Below are positions 7,970 to 12,959 of a DNA stretch of 12,959 nucleotides, one piece after another. Numbering within the stretch: position 1 is the first letter of the stretch; each line of letters begins with the position of its first letter. Under the pieces are notes generated by a model. That model was not told the DNA's origin. It worked only from the letters and a program-made list of their open reading frames with translations, and searched no databases. Made by a program: the position numbers and the translations under genes. This DNA comes from DASUFH01 sp036274645 (GTDB lineage Bacteria > Acidobacteriota > Terriglobia > 20CM-2-55-15): the NCBI GenBank assembly GCA_036274645.1, contig DASUFH010000447.1, positions 1 to 12,959 of the forward strand, in the 5' to 3' direction.

Positions 7970-8068
7970 ATAACCGGACCCGCCGCACTCTTGGATTTTC
8001 CAGATGGCGATTCTTCTTTCTCTACCGATAACGCCAAATTAATTTATCTTTCTTAGGAAGAACATATA

Positions 8069-9349
8069 TCAGCAGTTAGCACACTGGGCAGCCCTCACGT
8101 CAGGTAGAACTATCTGAAGGTCCGTCGTGTTTGCCGAGGCTGGGACAGTCAGTTTCAGCGCCGGGGTTGCGACACTGTCCGGAAACCCTCGAAGCTCATA
8201 GCTGCCTGGTAGCACGCGCGCGAATTCAAACGTGCCGTCCGGACCGATCGGCGCGAACCAGTGCTCGGAAAGCTTCTTACTAACCAGCAGCACAGCGGCC
8301 GGCGGCGATAAGAACTTGCCAGGGCCGACCTGACCGCCCCGCTCGGCGATTCGCGTTGCGACGTTCGTGACGCGTCCTCCCACCCGAGCCCATGGCGTTG
8401 CTGGAGCGGCTCCAATCGTGATGGTCAGTTCGGGCGCCGCCGAGTCGGTCGATATCCGCAGGTTCTCGCTGGTGAGATCCATATCTGCGGCCAGAATCGA
8501 CTTTAGCGTGTAACCACCGGGCAGGCCCGTGATTGCGGAACGATACTCGCCCGCCGGCAGCCGCACCATGAAGTTCGAGGGATTCCCCAGAACCGTTTTG
8601 ACCGTAGGGGAGCGCGGAGCCACATCGAAAGCGCTGCCCGTCGCCCCTTCCCAGGTGTTTCCGCGCGTTAACGGGTCGAATCGCTTTCCGGCCGCATTCA
8701 CCAGTTGAAACCGAAAAACCGGGCGCGGAAGCCCGTCTTCTACAACCACCCGGCCAATCACCGCGGCTACGGCGCGTTTGACGGAGAATTGCTCGGCAAT
8801 ATGAGGGTCAAACAGACCAAACACACCACCCATCGAAATACCGCCAATCTGGACGGCCGGTCTCGTTACGAGAGTCCCGTTCGGGTCGGTGACGCGAGTC
8901 TGAAAATGAATTTCGTCCTTTTCTATTACACCATTCAACGTGATCGTTAATTCCAAATTAGGCCGCTTCGCAGCGCTGGGGACGAAGCGGGACGCCAACG
9001 AAGAAATCAAATCGGGAAACGCGACCTCCACGCGCGAAGGATCTCGCGGAGGCCGGTATTTGAAGGTAAGCACATCGCCGTTGATGCGGCCATCCCGGAT
9101 TTCCGCCGGACCGATCAAGCCTCCTTCCTGCCACACCCCGCCGGTGAGAACATCTCCCTTTGCCTCCAGAATGAAAAGCCACGGGCCCTTAGGTTGCTTG
9201 GCGGCTTCCCAGGTACCGGTAATTCCCACCGGGGTCGGCGGAGCTTTTTTGCCGGATGTCTGTCCTTCAACGCTGCGCTCCACACTCATCGTCGTGGCGA
9301 GAAAAGCGACAGTCACCGTGAGTATCGATACCGCCTGTTTCTTCACCAT
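8069..9349 (-). CDS. Secreted protein with C-terminal carboxypeptidase-regulatory-like domain
   Basis: 426 residues. A signal peptide is clear: basic MVKKQ, a hydrophobic core SILTVTVAFLATTM, and likely cleavage around residue 30. Residues about 42-160 form a beta-rich module beginning ITGTWEAAKQPKGPWLFILE, with alternating Gly turns (GDVLTGGVWQEGG, DGRINGDVLTF). I have seen such modules in exported acidobacterial proteins. Residues about 320-416 look like an Ig-like carboxypeptidase-regulatory fold: ARVGGRVTNV, then PDGTFEFARVLPGSYELRG and a terminal LTVPASANTTDLQIVLP strand. No enzyme signature is visible, so a binding or structural role is inferred. The last residues, AAQCANC, give a C-terminal CxxC that contains the protein's only cysteines. 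GGAAG (9360-9356) lies six bases before the ATG. The gene follows the PQQ dehydrogenase by 90 bp on the same strand and could share its transcript. Confidence 0.75.
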   Translation of the reverse strand: MVKKQAVSILTVTVAFLATTMSVERSVEGQTSGKKAPPTPVGITGTWEAAKQPKGPWLFILEAKGDVLTGGVWQEGGLIGPAEIRDGRINGDVLTFKYRPPRDPSRVEVAFPDLISSLASRFVPSAAKRPNLELTITLNGVIEKDEIHFQTRVTDPNGTLVTRPAVQIGGISMGGVFGLFDPHIAEQFSVKRAVAAVIGRVVVEDGLPRPVFRFQLVNAAGKRFDPLTRGNTWEGATGSAFDVAPRSPTVKTVLGNPSNFMVRLPAGEYRSAITGLPGGYTLKSILAADMDLTSENLRISTDSAAPELTITIGAAPATPWARVGGRVTNVATRIAERGGQVGPGKFLSPPAAVLLVSKKLSEHWFAPIGPDGTFEFARVLPGSYELRGFPDSVATPALKLTVPASANTTDLQIVLPDVRAAQCANC

Positions 9350-9384
9350 GCCTTACTTCCGGCTCCCATATTCAACAGTGCTCA

Positions 9385-9397
9385 GGGCTCGAAGCCC
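9385..9397. other. Short intergenic hairpin between the two minus-strand genes
   Basis: GGGCT-CGA-AGCCC is a five-base perfect stem with a three-base loop, located between the PQQ dehydrogenase stop (9440) and the next start (9349). There is no T-run. It could attenuate or protect a shared mRNA, or it could be chance in GC-rich DNA. Confidence 0.25.
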
Positions 9398-9439
9398 GTT
9401 CGCCCGTGTATTGCTTTCAGCGGAGTATGATGCTTGGAG

Positions 9440-11161
9440 CTATGGCAGCGCGAAAACGAATACGTTCGACCCGTCACCGGACTTGATCTCGGGAGTCAAC
9501 CTGAGATCGGTCGTCGCAACGAGCGAAGGGCCCGCGGTCACCGCCACGTATTGTCTGCCGTTAACCGCAAACGATATGGGATAACCGCTGACGGGCGCGC
9601 CGAGATTGGTTTCCCAAAGAACCTTGCCGGTCCGGTCGTCGAACGCCTTGAAGCGGCCTTCGACATCGCCGCCGAACACGAGTCCGCCGCCCGTGGCCAC
9701 CAGAGACATCGTGCCGGCGCGCTGCTCATGTTTCCACACCGTCTGCCCTGTTTCCGCGGAGATCGCATACACCGTCCCGACCTTGTCCGCGCCGGGCGAG
9801 AACTGCTGGGTGGTGTTGATGCCGTAGACTTTCGAAGGATCCCGCTTGTCCGTATTGGTCGTGGCGGTCATGCACATGTTCTGCAGCGGAAAGTACATCG
9901 TATTGGTTTGCGGACTGTAGGCGCCTGCCGGCCAGTTCTTGCCGCCGTTCGAGCCGGGGCACACGAGATGGCTCTCGTTGATCTTCGAAAAGAGCGTATC
10001 GGGATTGACGGTTACAGCGCCGGTCGCGCCGTCGATGTATCCGACGACGTTCTGCGTCACGGTGGGACGCGCCCAGAGGAACTCTCCCGTTTGCCGGTCG
10101 AGTGTGTAGACGATGCCGGTCTTGCCCGGAATGCCGGTCGTCACTTTGCGGCGCTCGCCGGGCTTGAGTTTCGGGTTGATCCACACGACGTCGCGCGGGT
10201 TGGGCGCGACGGCGGTATCGACGAGCATGCGCTCGAAGGGATGGTCCAGGTCCCAGTTGTCGACGATGTGCTGGTAATACCACACGATCTTTCCGGTGTC
10301 GGCGTCGAGCGCGAGCGTGGAGTTGTGATAGAGGTGTTTTGCGTCATTGCCTCCGAGAATGAACTTCGGCGCCGGAATCGTCACGGACGTCCCGACGTAA
10401 ATGAGGTTCAGTTCCGGATCGAAGCTCGGAACCATCCATGTGCCGACGTGCCAGCGTTGATCCAGCGGCACGCCGCCCCATGTTTCGTCGCCCGGCTCCC
10501 CGGGTCTGGGAATCGTGTAGGTCCGCCACAGTTCCTTCCCCGTTTTGGCGTCGTGCGCCGTGATGACGCAGCCGTCGCGGCCCGCGCCGGGCTGGCACTG
10601 GCGTCCGGCGATGACCTTGCCGTTGGCGACGATCGGACCGGAACTCGCGTTGGCGGGTTTCGCCGGATCGATGACCTCGGAATCCCAGACGACCTTTCCG
10701 GTTTCGGCGTTCAGCGCATAGACGTGATTATCGGAACTGCTGTCGTAAATCCAGGCGCCATACATCGCAATGTTCCGGTTCGTCGTACGGCGCGCGTTCG
10801 GACGCTGGTATTCCCAGATGAGTTCGCCCTTCACGGCGTCGATGGCCTGGATGAGATCGCCCGGATGCGGCAGATACATCACGCCGTCGTGGACCAGGGG
10901 TGTCGCTTCGTTCGTGCCCGGCCCCATCGGGCGCGTCCACACCTGGCGGAGCTGCGCGACGTTGCCACGATCGATCTGAGTCAGCGGGCTGTAGCCCCAG
11001 CCGTTCAGTGTGCGGCGCCACATCAGCCAGTCGCCCGGATCCGGCTCACGCAGCATCGCGTCGGTCACCGGAACGAACTTCCTGGCGCTCTGTCGGGCGC
11101 CTGCGGCGCCTGCGCCCATCACCAGCGCCAACATCGCGGCAATTGCCGGCCATCGCTTCAT
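9440..11161 (-). CDS. PQQ-dependent (quinoprotein) alcohol/glucose-type dehydrogenase, periplasmic
   Basis: 573 residues. The family oxidises alcohols or sugars in the periplasm with pyrroloquinoline quinone and metal, passing electrons to a cytochrome or quinone. A signal peptide is evident (MKRWPAIAAMLALVMGAGAAG, cleavage near residue 22-24). Eight-bladed propeller repeats appear as W-docking motifs: LNAETGKVVW (150-159), HDAKTGKELW (213-222), LDADTGKIVW (285-294), LDRQTGEFLW (354-363), ISAETGQTVW (477-486) and FDDRTGKVLW (507-516). WDLD (303-306) matches the region of the catalytic aspartate. The adjacent-cysteine pair typical of methanol/ethanol dehydrogenases is absent: the corresponding stretch reads RTTNRN (125-130). 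There is no fused cytochrome c domain (the end is FVFALP), and no cytochrome gene is adjacent. I chose ATG 11161, nine codons inside the longest frame, because of an ideal Shine-Dalgarno. Substrate cannot be told from sequence. Confidence 0.92.
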   Translation of the reverse strand: MKRWPAIAAMLALVMGAGAAGARQSARKFVPVTDAMLREPDPGDWLMWRRTLNGWGYSPLTQIDRGNVAQLRQVWTRPMGPGTNEATPLVHDGVMYLPHPGDLIQAIDAVKGELIWEYQRPNARRTTNRNIAMYGAWIYDSSSDNHVYALNAETGKVVWDSEVIDPAKPANASSGPIVANGKVIAGRQCQPGAGRDGCVITAHDAKTGKELWRTYTIPRPGEPGDETWGGVPLDQRWHVGTWMVPSFDPELNLIYVGTSVTIPAPKFILGGNDAKHLYHNSTLALDADTGKIVWYYQHIVDNWDLDHPFERMLVDTAVAPNPRDVVWINPKLKPGERRKVTTGIPGKTGIVYTLDRQTGEFLWARPTVTQNVVGYIDGATGAVTVNPDTLFSKINESHLVCPGSNGGKNWPAGAYSPQTNTMYFPLQNMCMTATTNTDKRDPSKVYGINTTQQFSPGADKVGTVYAISAETGQTVWKHEQRAGTMSLVATGGGLVFGGDVEGRFKAFDDRTGKVLWETNLGAPVSGYPISFAVNGRQYVAVTAGPSLVATTDLRLTPEIKSGDGSNVFVFALP

Positions 11162-11166
11162 CGCGT

Positions 11167-11173
11167 CCTCCTT
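11167..11173 (-). promoter_or_regulatory. Strong Shine-Dalgarno fixing the PQQ dehydrogenase start
   Basis: AAGGAGG on the minus strand lies five bases before ATG 11161. It is close to the ideal anti-16S match and rules out the upstream ATG at 11188, which would place this site inside the coding region. Confidence 0.75.
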
Positions 11174-11222
11174 CGGAACTGCGGTCACTAAATGCTATAG
11201 ATGCTTCGGAACCGATGGCCGG

Positions 11223-11251
11223 AGACTAGGCAGGTTTCGCCCGGGACTCAA
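11223..11251 (-). promoter_or_regulatory. Weak candidate promoter for the PQQ dehydrogenase
   Basis: On the minus strand, TTGAGT (11251-11246) and TAGTCT (11228-11223) are 17 bases apart, about 60 bases upstream of the start. Both boxes deviate from consensus. The remainder of the 11162-11406 gap shows no gene; it holds this site and the hairpin at 11378. Confidence 0.25.
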
Positions 11252-11377
11252 GCAGAAAATTCATCGACCTTACATGTGGTAGAGTGCCAAAACCTTGTCC
11301 GAAAGGTTTGAGGTCCTTGCCATGTCGACCAGTTCTCGACCAGCGCCCCGAAATCCAAAGCGGACCTGCAGATGGAA

Positions 11378-11400
11378 GCCCTGCGCCGGCGGCGCAAGGC
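11378..11400 (-). terminator. Hairpin just after the DUF3237 stop, probable terminator
   Basis: A ten-base stem with a GGC/GCC three-base loop begins seven bases beyond the DUF3237 stop codon. In the minus-strand RNA (GCCTTGCGCC pairing with GGCGCAGGGC) every position pairs, including one G-U wobble. In the plus-strand RNA the same position is a C-A mismatch, so the structure favours minus-strand transcripts. The following bases (TTCC) are not a proper U-tract, so termination may be weak or the hairpin may only stabilise the 3' end. Confidence 0.45.
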
Positions 11401-11406
11401 CGCCCA

Positions 11407-11901
11407 TCAGAGAATCTGGAACACCTGATAGATGGCGCCGCCCGCAACGCGATGACCGTAGGCCACCGAAACAATCCGGTTCAGCCAGCCGTACTTTTCC
11501 GAAGCGGTTTCATAATACGGAGTCGCCCGCATGTAATACTCCGACGGATTGACATTTTCACCGCGCGCAATGCGGTCAAGCACTTCCTTCGGCCCGTGCC
11601 GCACGCCCAGATACGTCATGCCGATCAGCGCGCCGTCATCGGTCTCGAGGACGAGACGCACGTTCAGGGTCGTGGCGCCGTCGGCGCGCAAGGACTGCCA
11701 GTCGCTGCCACCGGAGAGGATTTTGCCCCGCAGCTTCTCGCCTTCAAACCGGCCGCCGGTAATCTCTCCGATCCGTCTGTCGTAGCCCGGAGTCGCCCCC
11801 ACGACGCTCGGCGGATTCACGTTAATCTGAAATACGAAAAGCGGCGCCGACTGCAACACGGTCAGTTCACGCGGCGTCATGGCCGCCAGTGATTCCGTCA
11901 T
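11407..11901 (-). CDS. DUF3237 domain-containing protein
   Basis: 164 residues, nearly all DUF3237: LFVFQINVNPPSVVGATPGY, then RRIGEITGGRFEGEKLRGKI, a GGSDWQSLRADGATTLNVR strand pair, DGALIGMTYLGVRHGP, and the closing YYMRATPYYETASEKYGWLNR. The family is small, soluble and of unknown biochemical function. There is no signal peptide, so the protein is probably cytoplasmic. The longest open frame begins at 12510, but everything before residue MTESLAAM lies in intergenic DNA and includes the REP palindrome. ATG 11901 is supported by AGGAGG (11916-11911) nine bases upstream. The gene points toward the PQQ dehydrogenase with a 245-bp gap and a hairpin between them, so it probably forms its own transcript. 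Confidence 0.88.
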   Translation of the reverse strand: MTESLAAMTPRELTVLQSAPLFVFQINVNPPSVVGATPGYDRRIGEITGGRFEGEKLRGKILSGGSDWQSLRADGATTLNVRLVLETDDGALIGMTYLGVRHGPKEVLDRIARGENVNPSEYYMRATPYYETASEKYGWLNRIVSVAYGHRVAGGAIYQVFQIL

Positions 11902-11924
11902 CTTCTTCTGCCTCCTGGACTGCG

Positions 11925-11954
11925 AGTGTACTCGCGTCTTAGCCGGTTTGAAAA
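11925..11954 (-). promoter_or_regulatory. Candidate promoter and overlapping inverted repeat for DUF3237
   Basis: On the minus strand, TTTTCA (11954-11949) and TACACT (11930-11925) are 18 bases apart, 24 bases before the start codon. A perfect inverted repeat, CGGTTT-GA-AAACCG (11944-11957), overlaps the -35 element and could be an operator. No regulator gene is visible nearby. Confidence 0.35.
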
Positions 11955-11982
11955 CCGCGCGGAATTTTCCCTCCCCGTCCGC

Positions 11983-12062
11983 ATGTAGGGGCGGTCTATG
12001 ACCGCCCAGCGTTCCAGATAGTTCCACTCCGAAGTGTCGGGCGGTCATAGACCGCCGCTGCA
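11983..12062. repeat. Inverted pair of REP-like palindromes (BIME-like)
   Basis: Copy one has GGGCGGTC-TAT-GACCGCCC (11989-12007). Copy two, in opposite orientation, has GGCGGTC-ATA-GACCGCC (12040-12056). Flanks match as well: ATGTAG before copy one corresponds to ATGCAG read on the other strand after copy two. The two units could fold separately or as one long cruciform with a spacer of about 30 bases. The pair lies in the non-coding gap between the divergent DUF3237 and PDLSGIW genes, as expected of extragenic palindromes. Spurious frames through both copies encode GGHRPPLH on opposite strands. Confidence 0.75.
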
Positions 12063-12175
12063 TGGGGCAGCGGCGCGACGTGCTTTTCATCTGATTTTCA
12101 TCGATGCCGCATTGGTATATGCTCCCCGCAATGCCGAACCCATTTCTCTCCCGACACCCGAATCTTCGGTCTCGA

Positions 12176-12959
12176 ATGCGATCGTCTGTCGTGTTCAGCG
12201 CCGGCGCGCTCGTGATTCTGTTGACGTTCCTGGCAGCGGGCCATCTGGGCGCCCAATGGATCAAATATCCGACGGCAGGCGTTCCGAGAAAAGCCGATGG
12301 CGCGGTGAACATGTCGGCCCCCGCGCCCCGACTGGCGGACGGCAAGCCCGATCTTTCCGGTATCTGGACAACGGCGGAGCCCAACAGTCCGCGGCCGGGA
12401 ACCCTGTCGAGTCCCCGGGAGCAGCAGGGCGGTCCCGGACAAACACCCGCGGCCGCGGAAGGCCCAGGCGATCCCGGCGCGATCCGGGCTTCGCGCCAGA
12501 TGGCAAACATCGGCGTCGATATTCCGGGCGGGCTGCCCTATCAGCCCTGGCTTGTGCCGATCGTCAAGGAACGCACGGACAACCTGGCGATCGATGACCC
12601 CCATATACGCTGCCTGCCCGACAATTTTCTGCGCGCCTATGGGCTGCCGCACCTGCTGAAATTTGTCCACACGCCCGCCTTGCTCGTGGTGCTCAACGAA
12701 ATGAACGCCGGGTACCGGCAGGTGTTCACCGACGCGCGTCCCCTTCCGGAAGATCCGACACCATCATGGCAAGGCTATTCGTCGGCGAAGTGGTCCGGCG
12801 ATACGCTGGTGATCGACACGATCGGAATTCGTGATGACACGTGGATCGACTGGAATGGGAGCGTGCTCACGGAATCAGCGAAAGTTCGGGAGGAAATCCG
12901 CCGGCCGGATTTCGGGCGCCTCGAAATCCGCGTGACCGTTGACGATCCGAAGGCATATA
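12176..12959 (+). CDS. Secreted 'PDLSGIW' family protein of unknown function (3'-truncated by window edge)
   Basis: The frame is open to the right edge, so the C-terminus is missing. A signal peptide is clear: MRSSVVFSAGALVILLTFLA followed by AGHLGAQ. The mature part has RLADGKPDLSGIW, CLPDNFLRAYGLPHLLKFVH, LLVVLNEMNAGYRQVFTDAR, PSWQGYSSAKWSGDTLVIDT, IGIRDDTWIDWNGSVLTESA and, near the edge, RRPDFGRLEIRVTVDDPKAY. I recall this block order from a large family of exported proteins, abundant in acidobacteria, with no assigned biochemical role. By comparison, only a few tens of residues should be missing. ATG 12131 is in frame and would add 15 residues, but that stretch has third positions poor in G/C, so 12176 is preferred. 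Neither start has a good ribosome binding site. The gene diverges from DUF3237 across the REP pair. A TATATG at 12116-12121 may be a -10 box, without a clear -35. Confidence 0.85.
   Translation, partial: MRSSVVFSAGALVILLTFLAAGHLGAQWIKYPTAGVPRKADGAVNMSAPAPRLADGKPDLSGIWTTAEPNSPRPGTLSSPREQQGGPGQTPAAAEGPGDPGAIRASRQMANIGVDIPGGLPYQPWLVPIVKERTDNLAIDDPHIRCLPDNFLRAYGLPHLLKFVHTPALLVVLNEMNAGYRQVFTDARPLPEDPTPSWQGYSSAKWSGDTLVIDTIGIRDDTWIDWNGSVLTESAKVREEIRRPDFGRLEIRVTVDDPKAY

Noticed and set aside
9434..11191. 585-residue plus-strand open frame antisense to the PQQ dehydrogenase
   Set aside because: It mirrors the real gene almost end to end, has Arg/His/Val-rich composition without motifs, and is a known effect of GC-rich codon use on the opposite strand.
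11902..12510. N-terminal extension of the DUF3237 frame to 12510
   Set aside because: It runs through the REP pair and antisense to the PDLSGIW gene; the ribosome binding site at 11911 marks the true start.
1..12959. CRISPR array, tRNA/rRNA genes, IS element or prophage
   Set aside because: I saw no spaced direct repeats, no tRNA or rRNA-like stretches, and no transposase or integrase motifs in any frame.

Overview
The window is GC-rich bacterial DNA whose gene content suggests an acidobacterium, probably of the Solibacter/Bryobacter type. The signs are a secreted 'PDLSGIW' family protein, a secreted protein with a carboxypeptidase-regulatory-like domain, a periplasmic PQQ dehydrogenase, an Uma2 nuclease, REP-like palindromes and a secreted protein resembling a secretin/STN N-terminal domain. 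This assignment is inferred from family recall; no phylogenetic marker is present.

Layout. (1) 1-3501, plus: the C-terminal three quarters of a large Lhr-type helicase, entering from the left edge. (2) About 3521-4078, plus: the C-terminal half of a von Willebrand A (VWA) protein without its N-terminal metal-binding half, abutting an apparently shortened Lhr C-terminus. This looks like a deletion or recombination scar. (3) 4079-4264: intergenic, with a REP-like hairpin and a -10-like box. (4) 4265-5395, plus: an exported protein of unknown function. (5) 5415-5974, plus: a decayed gene with a good ribosome binding site and a Tat signal, broken into several frames. (6) 5997-6912, minus: an unrecognised protein of about 304 residues split by one frameshift near 6525. 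(7) 7089-7649, minus: Uma2 family nuclease, preceded by a 61-residue basic protein (7772-7957, minus). (8) 8069-9349 and 9440-11161, minus: a secreted regulatory-like-domain protein and a PQQ-dependent dehydrogenase, only 90 bp apart. (9) 11407-11901, minus: a DUF3237 protein ending at a strong hairpin. (10) 11983-12062: an inverted pair of REP-like palindromes between divergent genes. (11) 12176 to the right edge, plus: a secreted 'PDLSGIW' family protein, truncated by the window.

How the parts relate. The right third (8069-12959) reads as an export-oriented metabolic neighbourhood: a periplasmic quinoprotein, two secreted proteins of unknown role and DUF3237. The left and middle thirds hold a housekeeping repair helicase followed by about 3.5 kb of damaged or orphan genes. 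No coherent defence, mobile or biosynthetic system is visible. No tRNA, rRNA, CRISPR array, transposase or integrase was found. The most notable observations are the Lhr/VWA junction, the clustering of frameshifted genes at 5.4-6.9 kb, and the REP pair.
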